Origin: Planctomycetota bacterium
GTDB lineage: Bacteria > Planctomycetota > OFTM77
Length of the DNA stretch: 64,000 nucleotides
Assembly (NCBI GenBank): GCA_029260795.1
Contig: JAJDCO010000054.1
Location: forward strand, 1-64,000
Direction of reading: 5' to 3'
In this document: piece by piece, positions 1 to 7,902 of the stretch
Numbering within the stretch: position 1 is the first letter of the stretch
Layout of the letters: every line of letters begins with the position of its first letter
Program-made: the position numbers and the translations under genes
The notes under the pieces: model-generated
Told to the model about the DNA's origin: nothing
What the model saw: the letters and a program-made list of their open reading frames with translations, nothing else
Database searches by the model: none

Positions 1-2
1 GC

Positions 3-80
3 CCGTGGATGCAAGGAAAGCGACCGAGCACGCCGCAGTCGACCTCGCTGCAGGTCGTCGAGGCGGCGCAGGAAGCTTGA
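3..80 (+). CDS. 3' end of an unidentified gene (5' end outside window)
   Basis: One frame is open from the window edge to a TGA at 78-80, giving 25 residues that end in LQVVEAAQEA. The composition is protein-like, but the piece is too short to assign to a family. A hairpin at 168-203 lies downstream and could end its transcript. It may also be chance open frame, so confidence is low. Confidence 0.25.
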   Translation, partial: PWMQGKRPSTPQSTSLQVVEAAQEA

Positions 81-167
81 CGCAGCAGGCATGGGTAGAT
101 TCGGCGCCGCAGTAGATGGCTGGTGAGAAATGCGGGCTAGATCGATTCTTCTCGGACGAACAAGCAG

Positions 168-203
168 GAGGGCCTCACCATCCATCGCGGTGGCGAGGCC
201 CTC
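168..203 (+). terminator. Hairpin without T-run, possible terminator
   Basis: The arms GAGGGCCTC (168-176) and GAGGCCCTC (195-203) are perfect inverted repeats around an 18-base loop that can extend the stem through ACC/GGT. No run of T follows, so it is only a weak intrinsic terminator candidate for the gene fragment ending at 80. The rest of 81-516 shows no credible gene. Confidence 0.3.
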
Positions 204-408
204 TCCGTATCGACGTCACACACGCACTCACCGATGTCGCTGATGAGCCGATTCGTTCGGACGCGAAGCGGGCGGGGGCCGAGATGTTCAGAGAAAGGCG
301 GTGACGTGACGCGATGCCCCGGTCGATGTCTTTCTCGGGAAGGATCGCTCCGCTCTTGGACCGGGCACCCGGCCGCAGACTTCTCACAGGTCCGCGTGGG
401 GTGCAAGG

Positions 409-438
409 TTGCGGTCTTCGGGTCGCTCTCCGTATACT
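409..438 (+). promoter_or_regulatory. Sigma70-like promoter for the STAS/PilZ-like gene
   Basis: TTGCGG (409-414) and TATACT (433-438) are separated by 18 bases. Predicted transcription start is near 445, leaving a leader of about 70 bases before the ATG at 517. Good match to a housekeeping promoter in an otherwise GC-rich stretch. Confidence 0.5.
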
Positions 439-516
439 GCGGGCCTATGACCCGGCCGATCCTTGATCGGCCGCCGACCGCGCGTCACCGCTGTCACCTC
501 GGGAGAAAAACAGACG

Positions 517-1266
517 ATGAAGATCGAGAAGCACGTTGGGGACGACATCGCGCGTCTCACGCTGAAAGGCGAGTTCGAGACGGAAGATTGCGTTGAGTTC
601 AGCGGTGCGGTTGAAGGCTTCGTCAAGCAAGGCTTTCGCAAGCTGATCGTGAACCTCCGGCTCATCAAGTTCATCAACTCGACCGCCATTGGCGAGATCG
701 TCAAGGCGAAGAACCGGCTCAATCAGGAGAACGGCGAGTTCATCGTCGCGCATCCGAGCGCCTTCGTCGCCGATGTCTTCAAGACCTTGGGTCTCGATCG
801 CGCCGTCAAGATCTTCGACAACGACGAAGACGCGATCAGCTACTACCGCGGCAAAGGCGAGAGCGGCGACTCGGTGGAGCTGAGTGAAGAGAACATTCTC
901 TTCACGTTCCAGACTCCCGATCGCTCACGCTTGCTCGGCCGCCCGTTCGGCGTCGGTAAGATCACCAAGCTGACCGAGGAGTTCGTCTCCTTCTCGTGGG
1001 CGCCCCAAGAGAGCAGCGAGCTGGCCGAAGGCGAGCTGCTAGAGCTCTTCGCGAAAGAGACGCCGATCAAGGTCAAGTTCCGCCTGCCTCTCTACAAGAA
1101 GAACTACTACTTTGAGATCCCCAGCCAAATCTCCAAGGCGGTCTTGGCCAAGAATGGCCAGGTCGCCATCGAAGCCGTCTTTCAGACCATCAGCGGTGAT
1201 GACCGCAAGTCGATCGCTCGCTTCGTCGAGGACATGAAGTACCTCAAGAAGGAGCTCGATAGCTGA
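517..1266 (+). CDS. STAS-domain protein with PilZ-like C-terminal domain
   Basis: The 249-residue product has two parts. Residues 1-110 form a STAS domain of the anti-anti-sigma type, with the motif INSTAIG at 53-59 where Ser55 or Thr56 would be the phosphorylation site. Residues about 125-249 look like a flagellar-brake/PilZ beta-barrel (LLGRPFGVGKIT, then a long strand-rich stretch), but no clean RxxxR...D/NxSxxG cyclic-di-GMP motif is visible. The ATG at 517 was chosen over an upstream in-frame start because GGGAGA lies 10 bases before it and the STAS fold begins there. Transcribed alone from 409-438 and closed by the terminator at 1291-1321. A role in partner switching is inferred; the RsbU-type phosphatase elsewhere in the window is a possible but unlinked partner. 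Confidence 0.8.
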   Translation: MKIEKHVGDDIARLTLKGEFETEDCVEFSGAVEGFVKQGFRKLIVNLRLIKFINSTAIGEIVKAKNRLNQENGEFIVAHPSAFVADVFKTLGLDRAVKIFDNDEDAISYYRGKGESGDSVELSEENILFTFQTPDRSRLLGRPFGVGKITKLTEEFVSFSWAPQESSELAEGELLELFAKETPIKVKFRLPLYKKNYYFEIPSQISKAVLAKNGQVAIEAVFQTISGDDRKSIARFVEDMKYLKKELDS

Positions 1267-1290
1267 GCTTCGGCGAGGCGTGAGAATGTG

Positions 1291-1321
1291 AACGGCCCGC
1301 TCACGAGGTGTGCGGGCCGTT
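1291..1321. terminator. Strong bidirectional intrinsic terminator
   Basis: AACGGCCCGC (1291-1300) and GCGGGCCGTT (1312-1321) are a perfect 10-bp inverted repeat with an 11-base loop, followed by TCTCGTT. It lies between two convergent genes (STAS/PilZ-like on plus, binding protein on minus) and can serve both. Confidence 0.75.
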
Positions 1322-1363
1322 TCTCGTTGGGTCGCGTGGGCTCGAGCGCGGGCGGTGGGTCTC

Positions 1364-2404
1364 TCAGTTCGAGAAGATCCGCTTGAACTCCTCTTGGCGA
1401 GTGTTCAGCTCGCTGGCGGCCTTCTTCCAGTCGACCTGCATCGTCCGAATGTCGCCCAGCTCGATCACGTGATCGGGACGCGCGATGCCGTCTCGCACCG
1501 GGATCTGTGCCGACCGGCCTTTGGCGAGCGCCTCCTCGGTCTCTCGGCGCAGGATGTAATCGATCAGCTTCTTCGCATTCTCGGCGTTCGGTCCATTCGC
1601 GATCAATGCCACCGTGTTCGGGATGATCATGCAGCCGGGCTGATCTTCGCCCTGGTCCGGAAACACCATTGCGACCGGCTGGCCCTTGTCGAGCTGAACC
1701 TGGTAGTCATCGGTGTCGGTGAAGCCGAACGTGATGCGACCGGACGCGACATCCTTGGCGAGCTGGGCGTTGCCCGACGGCGTCTGGATGTCGTTGCGAA
1801 TCAGGCCCTGCAGCCACTCGGTAGCCGGCTGGGGGCCGAGCACGGAAAAGAGCGCCGTGAAGTGCGATCGCGTCGTTCCCGCGAAGGGCTGCGCGACCGC
1901 GGCCTCGCCTTTGAAGATGGGATCGCGCAGCGACAGCATCGAATCGGGCTTCGGCCGGTCCCCCATCTTCTCGGTGTTGATGATGAGCACGCGGGCGCGC
2001 GCGGCGAATCCCGTCCAGTAGCCTTTCGGATCCTTGAACTCGGCCGGGATGTCGGCCGCGTTCGGGGACTGGTACGGAGCCAGCACTCCCTTCTGCTGGA
2101 GCAGGATCGTGTTGGCGATCTCGTTGTTCCAAAACACGTCCGCGCGGGGATACGACTTCTCTTCCAGCAGCGCCGTGGTCAATCCGACGCTCTTGTTGGC
2201 TTCGACGTCATAGTGCGCCTCGACTGTCAGGCCTGTCTCCTCCTCGAACTGCTTCACGAAAGGCTTGGAGAACTCCTGATCCAAGGCCACGTACAGCACG
2301 ATGTCGGGCTTGGAGCACGAGACGGTGAGCAGCAGGGCAGCGACGGCGGAGCTCGCCAAGGCGAGGACACGGCTCACGACGAAGTGATGCGGTTTCCGAG
2401 ACAC
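1364..2404 (-). CDS. Extracellular solute-binding lipoprotein, iron(III) ABC transporter type
   Basis: The 346-residue protein is a type 2 periplasmic binding protein resembling ferric-iron-binding FbpA/AfuA. It starts at a GTG with a signal peptide and lipobox LLTVSC, so Cys30 would be lipidated. The first strand, IVLYVALDQEFSKPF, followed by a hinge-rich fold with VFWNNE and AGTTRSHF segments, is typical of the family. No permease or ATPase gene is adjacent, so it is an orphan binding protein here; it may work with a transporter encoded elsewhere. The exact ligand cannot be read from the sequence. Confidence 0.8.
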   Translation of the reverse strand: MSRKPHHFVVSRVLALASSAVAALLLTVSCSKPDIVLYVALDQEFSKPFVKQFEEETGLTVEAHYDVEANKSVGLTTALLEEKSYPRADVFWNNEIANTILLQQKGVLAPYQSPNAADIPAEFKDPKGYWTGFAARARVLIINTEKMGDRPKPDSMLSLRDPIFKGEAAVAQPFAGTTRSHFTALFSVLGPQPATEWLQGLIRNDIQTPSGNAQLAKDVASGRITFGFTDTDDYQVQLDKGQPVAMVFPDQGEDQPGCMIIPNTVALIANGPNAENAKKLIDYILRRETEEALAKGRSAQIPVRDGIARPDHVIELGDIRTMQVDWKKAASELNTRQEEFKRIFSN

Positions 2405-2716
2405 GGCTCAATCTCCCTGAACGATACGATGACGGCTGCGGGCAGTGCCCGCCGACTCTAATTCGAGCCCGTTGGTGAGGCCAAGGAATTCCGGTGGTCG
2501 GAAGGATCACCACTGAGGGCACTGAGGACACCGAGAGGAGATTCACTACCGAGGACAGAGCTCGTTAGGTGAGCGCCGTCGCAGCGGGATCGCCTGGAGA
2601 TCCGCGGCATCGAGCCGCTTCCGCCGAGTTCGGAGTGCTGCGTGCTCGCAAGCCGGCTCACCGAGCCCGGTAACCGTGAGCGCGGCCCCGCGTCCATTCA
2701 GGCAGGAGGTCTGCGC
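2405..2716. other. Divergent intergenic region with a 9-bp-period repeat
   Basis: Space between the binding-protein start and comF. It holds no credible gene. Positions 2511-2537 contain three imperfect 9-base units (CACTGAGGG, CACTGAGGA, CACCGAGAG), with degenerate copies continuing to about 2560. It must contain the promoters for both flanking genes, but none matches consensus well. Confidence 0.5.
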
Positions 2717-3475
2717 ATGCACGGTCGAGCCCTCGCCCTCGCCGCCTGGAGCCGAATTCGATCCCTCAGACACTCGCTGGGCCGCGAGATCGAGGGATTG
2801 CTCTTTCCATCCGCCTGCCCCTTATGCGGGTCGCCGCTCGGCGAAGAGTCGAGCTTCTGCCTGGTATGTCTCGGGCGGCTGCCTTCGCTGCCGATCACGC
2901 GTTGTCGATTGTGTGCGCGGGCGTTCCCTCGAGTGCGGGGAATCGGGGCGCTCTGCCTCCGCTGCCGAAGCCGCCGACCGGCCTTTCGGAGCGCAACGGC
3001 ACCGACACGCTTTCGAGGAGCGGCGCGCGACCTCGTTCATCGATTCAAGTACGGTCGAGAGCCCTGGCTCGCACGCCCGCTGGGGGTGCTCATGGCAGAA
3101 GCCGTCCAGGCCGAGCCGTGGCAGGGAGAGATCGAGCTCGTGGTCGGCATACCGCTTCATTGGCGTCGGGCGCGACGGCGAGGCTTCGATCAGGCGGAGC
3201 TGCTCGCCCGTGAGATCGGCTGGTGCCTGAAGGTGCCGACGATCCGGGCACTGATTCGCCGGCGAGCAACTCGCCCGCAAGTCACGTTGCCGCGGGAGGC
3301 CCGCAGACGGAATCTCGAAGGTGCCTTTCAGGTTCGGCAACCGACCGCCTGCCGCGAGCGCGGGATCCTCCTCGTCGACGACGTGCTGACGAGTGGCGCG
3401 ACGGCCGATGCGGCCGCTCGTGCGCTGCGCTCGTGTGGCGTGCGACGCGTCCACCTCGCGACCTTCGCACGCTGA
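2717..3475 (+). CDS. comF: ComF family amidophosphoribosyltransferase-like protein
   Basis: The 252-residue protein combines an N-terminal zinc-binding region with a phosphoribosyltransferase domain. The cysteine pairs are C34/C37, C48/C51, C63/C66 and C80/C83. The PRPP-binding loop VDDVLTSGAT is at 220-229. ComF proteins take part in DNA uptake or recombination in naturally competent bacteria; the enzymatic substrate is not settled. The ATG at 2717 follows a perfect AGGAGGT Shine-Dalgarno at 2704-2710, six bases upstream, and is preferred over an upstream in-frame ATG at 2642. The gene ends three bases before the convergent minus-strand membrane protein. Confidence 0.88.
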   Translation: MHGRALALAAWSRIRSLRHSLGREIEGLLFPSACPLCGSPLGEESSFCLVCLGRLPSLPITRCRLCARAFPRVRGIGALCLRCRSRRPAFRSATAPTRFRGAARDLVHRFKYGREPWLARPLGVLMAEAVQAEPWQGEIELVVGIPLHWRRARRRGFDQAELLAREIGWCLKVPTIRALIRRRATRPQVTLPREARRRNLEGAFQVRQPTACRERGILLVDDVLTSGATADAAARALRSCGVRRVHLATFAR

Positions 3476-3478
3476 CCC

Positions 3479-4060
3479 TCAGCTCGTATGCGTCTTCTTC
3501 CGAACGCGATACGCGTCGGCCGCCGAGCTGGTGGGAACGTCGAGCACGGCCCGAATCTTCTCGACGTACTCTTCCACGGTCGTGTCGCGCTCCCGCGGGA
3601 CGCGGAGTAGCTCGCCGATCTGCTTGGTGACAGTGAGCTCTTCGGTGAAGCACTCGGGATGCTCCTGGAAGAAGCCTTTGAGGAGCTTTCGGAAGGCGCG
3701 CTTGCTCCACATCGACCCCAGCCACCTCAGCAGCAACGTCGACACCAGCACACCGGCGACGAGCAGACCGGTCAGCAGCGGGATGCGATCCCGAGTGAAC
3801 AGAGCCGAGCGCTCGTTGTCACCGAGGTCGAGAGTGCCGAGGATCTGAAAGCAGTAGCCCGAGAAGAAGATGACGACGCCGATCACGACTTGCACGTTGT
3901 TCAGGACGCGCAGGCGCACGCGTTCGATGCTCCGGCGCCGAGTTCCGAAAAACTCGCGGATCATCGTCTTCGGCTTCTTGAAGACGATGCTCGTCGCGAT
4001 GAAGTACAGGCCGATGATGTTCATCGTCAGCCCGACAGCGAGGAAGTCGGTATTCGTCAT
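3479..4060 (-). CDS. Small membrane protein of unknown function
   Basis: The 193-residue product has three predicted membrane segments: residues about 5-27 (starting FLAVGLTMN), 56-77 (VVIGVVIFFSGYCFQIL) and 95-115 (LLTGLLVAGVLVSTLLL). Between the first two is a basic loop (KKPKTMIREFFGTRRRS), and the last ~75 residues are a charged cytoplasmic tail. No family was recognised. It overlaps nothing but sits only three bases from the end of comF, facing it. Confidence 0.65.
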   Translation of the reverse strand: MTNTDFLAVGLTMNIIGLYFIATSIVFKKPKTMIREFFGTRRRSIERVRLRVLNNVQVVIGVVIFFSGYCFQILGTLDLGDNERSALFTRDRIPLLTGLLVAGVLVSTLLLRWLGSMWSKRAFRKLLKGFFQEHPECFTEELTVTKQIGELLRVPRERDTTVEEYVEKIRAVLDVPTSSAADAYRVRKKTHTS

Positions 4061-4445
4061 CGCGTGATCCGATGGCCCCTTGTTGCCGCCCTAGCGCCGG
4101 GACGCGGCCAAACCCCCCGGCCCGACCGGCTCGCACCGGCCACACATCGATCTCGCCATCGGGTAAGGGCCCGGATGGTCGGGAGCGGCGGCAGATTCTA
4201 CGCCCGAGGTCGCGAAGGCGCAAGGACCGGCGCCCCGTAGCGGCCCCTCAATGAGATCGGAGGCCCACACGGCAAGCGCTTACAGGAGTTGCACGGCTGC
4301 CATGCGGGACGACGACTCGCCGGGAATCCTCTCCGCCCATTGCTCGCGCGGTGCCGAGGCCTACACTGTTCGCGGGTGCCGCTGACCCGGCCGGAGGGGC
4401 GGGGCAACGATCACGCCGGACACCCTGGCGCTTAGAGGGAGCACG
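4061..4445. other. Intergenic region upstream of gatCAB
   Basis: No credible gene. It contains the candidate promoter at 4340-4367 for the gat operon and would also hold the promoter of the divergent small membrane protein. The remaining sequence is GC-rich and without obvious repeats. Confidence 0.5.
4340..4367 (+). promoter_or_regulatory. Candidate sigma70-like promoter of gatCAB
   Basis: TTGCTC (4340-4345) and TACACT (4362-4367) with a 16-base spacer, about 80 bases before the gatC start. Spacing and hexamers are acceptable but not strong. Confidence 0.35.
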
Positions 4446-4724
4446 ATGGACATCGATCGAATCGCCGAGCTGAGTCGGCTCGCGTTGACGGAAGCGGAGC
4501 GTGCCAGGTACGCCAAAGACCTCGACAGCATCCTCGGGCACTTCGAGCGACTGCAGGCCGCCGATACATCCGACGTTCCGCCGGCGGTGTCGGCCGTCGC
4601 CCTCGCTCCCAGAGAGCGAGACGACATCCCTCGGGAGTCTCCGCCCGTCGACGTGCTGCTCGAAGGCGCACCGGCTCGGCAGGACGATCTGTACGAGGTT
4701 CCCCGCGTCATCGCGGCGGAGTGA
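4446..4724 (+). CDS. gatC: Asp-tRNA(Asn)/Glu-tRNA(Gln) amidotransferase subunit C
   Basis: The 92-residue GatC links and stabilises GatA and GatB in the amidotransferase that converts misacylated Asp-tRNA(Asn) or Glu-tRNA(Gln) into the correct amidated form. The helical N-terminus (IAELSRLALTEAE) and the conserved spacing of about 90 residues fit the family. AGAGGGAG is placed 6 bases before the ATG. First gene of gatC-gatA-gatB; gatA starts three bases after its stop. Confidence 0.92.
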   Translation: MDIDRIAELSRLALTEAERARYAKDLDSILGHFERLQAADTSDVPPAVSAVALAPRERDDIPRESPPVDVLLEGAPARQDDLYEVPRVIAAE

Positions 4725-4727
4725 GCG

Positions 4728-6218
4728 ATGTCACCGTCCACTCCCTCGGCCCTCGACCTCGCCACATCCGTACGCAGCGGCGAGCGAACGGCGATCGACA
4801 TCGTCGAAGAGTCCCTGGCGGCGATCGAGGCTCTCAATCCGAAGCTTCGTGCGTTCTTGAAGGTCGATGGGAACGGCGCCCGCCAGCGCGCCGAGGAGCT
4901 CGACGCCGCTCGCCAGGCCGGTGAGACGCTCGGTCCCTTGGCCGGTGTTCCGATCGCGTTGAAGGACAACCTGTGCACGCGCGGTCTCGAGACGACGTGT
5001 GGCTCGCGCATCCTCGAAGGCTACCGGCCCCCCTACGATGCGACGGTCGTGGAGCGATTGCGCGGCGCGGGCGCGGTGATCGTCGGTAAGACCAACCTCG
5101 ACGAGTTCGCGATGGGCTCCTCGACCGAGAACTCCGCCTTCGGCCCGACCTCGAATCCGTGGGATGCATCTCGAGTTCCCGGAGGCTCCAGTGGAGGAAG
5201 CGCCGCCGCCGTGGCAGCGGGTCTGGTGCCCGTCGCCCTGGGATCGGACACCGGAGGCAGCATTCGCCAGCCGGCCAGCCTGTGCGGTGTGGTTGGGCTC
5301 AAGCCGTCCTATGGCCGCATCTCACGTTTCGGTCTGGTGGCTTTCGGCTCGAGTCTCGATCAGATCGGACCGCTGACGTCGACAGTGGCCGAGGCGGCCG
5401 CGCTCTTCTCGGTGTTGGCGGGTCCTGACCCGCGCGATGGCACCTGCGACGAGCGGCCAGCGCCCGACTCGCTGGCGGCGCTCGAGAAGCGGGACGTGTC
5501 CCGGCTACGGATCGGGGTTCCTCGCGCGGCCTTCGGAGCCGGTGTGGAAGCGTCGGTCACAGCGGCCTGTCGAGCGAGCCTGGACGCTCTCTCGGCTCGC
5601 GGTGCTCGGCTCATCGATCTCGATCTCGATTGGAGCGATCTGGCGATCCCGACCTACTACCTCGTGGCGACCAGTGAGGCGTCGAGCAACTTGGCGCGCT
5701 ATGACGGTGTGCGCTACGGATCACGCGCAGCGGGACACGAGGACCTGATCGGAATGATCACGGCTTCCCGCGGCGCCGGATTCGGACCCGAGGTGAAGCG
5801 CCGCATCCTTCTGGGAACCTATGCCCTGAGCGCCGGCTACTACGACGCGTACTATCGCAAGGCCACGCAAGCGCGCGCCTTGATGGGGCGACAGTTCGCC
5901 GCGGCCTTCGAGCAGGTCGACGTGATCGCGACCCCGACCTCGCCGACGCCGGCCTTCCCCATCGGTGAGAAGTCCGAGGATCCGCTGCAGATGTACCTGT
6001 GTGATGTCTTCTCGGTGCCGGCGAATCTGGTCGGCTTGCCAGGACTCTCGGTGCCGTGTGGTGCGAGCGCCGACGGCCTTCCGATCGGCCTCCAGCTCAT
6101 GGCGCGACGATTCGACGAGACGACCTTGTTGCAGGCGGGTGCTTGTCTCGAGGACGCTCGCCCCGAGCCCTTGGGGCTGCCGCCCATCCATCGGCTCGCG
6201 AAGGGAGGCGCGCGATGA
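4728..6218 (+). CDS. gatA: Asp-tRNA(Asn)/Glu-tRNA(Gln) amidotransferase subunit A
   Basis: The 496-residue amidase-signature enzyme releases ammonia from glutamine and feeds it to GatB. The Ser-cisSer-Lys catalytic triad is complete: Lys79 (ALKDN), Ser154 in PGGSSGGS and Ser178 in GSDTGGSIRQ, at the same numbers as in well-studied bacterial GatA. Length is normal. It begins three bases after gatC and its stop overlaps the gatB start (ATGA), implying translational coupling. Its presence means at least one of Asn-tRNA or Gln-tRNA is made by the indirect route. Confidence 0.96.
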   Translation: MSPSTPSALDLATSVRSGERTAIDIVEESLAAIEALNPKLRAFLKVDGNGARQRAEELDAARQAGETLGPLAGVPIALKDNLCTRGLETTCGSRILEGYRPPYDATVVERLRGAGAVIVGKTNLDEFAMGSSTENSAFGPTSNPWDASRVPGGSSGGSAAAVAAGLVPVALGSDTGGSIRQPASLCGVVGLKPSYGRISRFGLVAFGSSLDQIGPLTSTVAEAAALFSVLAGPDPRDGTCDERPAPDSLAALEKRDVSRLRIGVPRAAFGAGVEASVTAACRASLDALSARGARLIDLDLDWSDLAIPTYYLVATSEASSNLARYDGVRYGSRAAGHEDLIGMITASRGAGFGPEVKRRILLGTYALSAGYYDAYYRKATQARALMGRQFAAAFEQVDVIATPTSPTPAFPIGEKSEDPLQMYLCDVFSVPANLVGLPGLSVPCGASADGLPIGLQLMARRFDETTLLQAGACLEDARPEPLGLPPIHRLAKGGAR

Positions 6219-7651
6219 GCTGGGAGTGCGTCATCGGTCTCGAGGTCCACGTCCAACTCCGGACGAAGACGAAGCTCTTCTGCGGATGCCGAACGACGTT
6301 CGGGGCCTCACCCAACTCACAGACCTGCCCCGTCTGCGCCGGACACCCGGGGGTGCTCCCGGTCTTGAATCGCGGCGCGGTCGACCTCGCCCTGCGTGCC
6401 GGCCTCGCGCTCGATTGCTCGATGGCCTCGGTCACGAAGTTCGATCGCAAGAACTACTTCTACGCGGATCTTCCCAAGGGCTACCAGATCTCGCAGTTCG
6501 ACCTTCCCATCAACGGGCCGGGGCATCTCGACATCGTGACGGAGAGCGGTCCGCGGCGTATCGGGATCACGCGCGCCCATCTGGAGGAGGATGCGGGCAA
6601 GCTGATTCATGCCGACGCTTCCGGGGTGAGCCACGTGGACCTGAACCGCGCCGGGACGCCGCTGCTGGAGATCGTCAGCGATCCGGACCTTCGCCAGCCC
6701 GAAGAAGCGTTCGCGTACCTCAAGACGCTCAAGCAAGTGCTGCAGTACCTCGACGTTTCCGACTGCAACATGGAGGAGGGCAGCCTGCGCTGCGACGCCA
6801 ACGTCAGCGTTCGTCCGATGGGACAAGAGGCACTCGGTACCAAGACCGAGATCAAGAACCTCAACTCGTTCAAGAACGTGCAGAAGGCACTCGAGTACGA
6901 GCGTGCTCGCCAGATCGAAGCCCTCGAGAGTGGTGGGACCATTCGACAGGAGACGCGGCTCTGGGACGACGCTGCCAGCAGGACTCGCGTGATGCGGGTC
7001 AAAGAGGGCGCCGACGACTATCGGTACTTCCCGGAGCCGGACGTGCCGCCCTTGACGATCGCCTCCGAGCGGATCGAGAGGCTGCGCGCGGATCTGCCCG
7101 AGCTTCCGGTCCAGGTGCGAGCGCGCCTGGCAAGGGACTACTCGCTGGGTGAATACGAGGTCGAGGTGTTGGCCGACTCGCGAGCGTTGGTCACCTTCTA
7201 TGAATCGGTCGTGTCTCATGGTGGGTCGCCGAAGGAGGCGATCAACTGGGTGCTGAACGACGTGCGCCGGCTCTTGAACGAAGGCGACGGCCGACTCGAA
7301 GAGCTGAAGCTGAGCTCGGAGTCGTTGGCTGGGCTTCTGAAGCTCGTCGCGAGCGACCGCGTGAGCACGCAGGCAGCGCGCAAGGCGTTCGAGCAGATGG
7401 CGAGCTCGGGCCGGTCCGCAGAGGAGGTGGTTCAGGAGCTGGGTCTGGAGCAGATCTCGGATCGGGGGGCGCTCTCCGATCAGGTCGCGGCGGTGGTGGC
7501 GGCGCAGGCGAAGATCGTCGAGCAGTATCGCGGCGGCAAGGTCAAAGCGCTCGATGCCTTGATGGGCATGGTGATGCGCGAGACGCGGGGCAAGGCGAAC
7601 CCGCAGCTGGTGCGCGAGCTGTTGGTCGAGCAGCTCGGCGAGCCCGGCTGA
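6215..7651 (+). CDS. gatB: Asp-tRNA(Asn)/Glu-tRNA(Gln) amidotransferase subunit B
   Basis: The 478-residue kinase/amidotransferase subunit binds the misacylated tRNA and activates its side chain. It opens with WECVIGLEVHVQL, has the zinc-site cysteines in FCGC and CPVC, the DFNRAGTPLLEI-like segment (read here as VDLNRAGTPLLEIV) and a C-terminal helical tail domain for tRNA contact. The ATG at 6215 overlaps the gatA stop and is preceded by AAGGGAGG (6201-6208). Length is typical for the family. Confidence 0.96.
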   Translation: MSWECVIGLEVHVQLRTKTKLFCGCRTTFGASPNSQTCPVCAGHPGVLPVLNRGAVDLALRAGLALDCSMASVTKFDRKNYFYADLPKGYQISQFDLPINGPGHLDIVTESGPRRIGITRAHLEEDAGKLIHADASGVSHVDLNRAGTPLLEIVSDPDLRQPEEAFAYLKTLKQVLQYLDVSDCNMEEGSLRCDANVSVRPMGQEALGTKTEIKNLNSFKNVQKALEYERARQIEALESGGTIRQETRLWDDAASRTRVMRVKEGADDYRYFPEPDVPPLTIASERIERLRADLPELPVQVRARLARDYSLGEYEVEVLADSRALVTFYESVVSHGGSPKEAINWVLNDVRRLLNEGDGRLEELKLSSESLAGLLKLVASDRVSTQAARKAFEQMASSGRSAEEVVQELGLEQISDRGALSDQVAAVVAAQAKIVEQYRGGKVKALDALMGMVMRETRGKANPQLVRELLVEQLGEPG

Positions 7652-7715
7652 TTCGGTGACCGACCGGACACCGAATGCTGAGGGCGAACGCGTGCCGGCC
7701 CCCCGGGTCTCGTGG

Positions 7716-7764
7716 CTAAGAATTATCTAAAATTCTCTTGCGCCTTTGATAAGAGCTTTCTTAG
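7716..7764. repeat. AT-rich nested inverted repeat upstream of the grpE-like gene
   Basis: In a GC-rich genome this 49-base segment is strongly AT-rich. Outer arms CTAAGAA (7716-7722) and TTCTTAG (7758-7764) pair perfectly; inside them AGAATT and AATTCT form a second inverted repeat, and AAGAGCTTTCTT a third. It does not match the CIRCE heat-shock operator. It could be a protein-binding operator or an RNA structure in the leader. The rest of 7652-7902 holds no gene. Confidence 0.5.
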
Positions 7765-7902
7765 AACCTGATGTGGTTGGGTTCATGCACTATGCGGGGA
7801 ATTGTCCGATAGAGGGCGTACCGATCGCTCGCCGATTCGAAGCCGATGCGGCTACCCTCTGCAGACACCGCGCCTGACCGATCTCATTCGAGGAGGCGTG
7901 CC

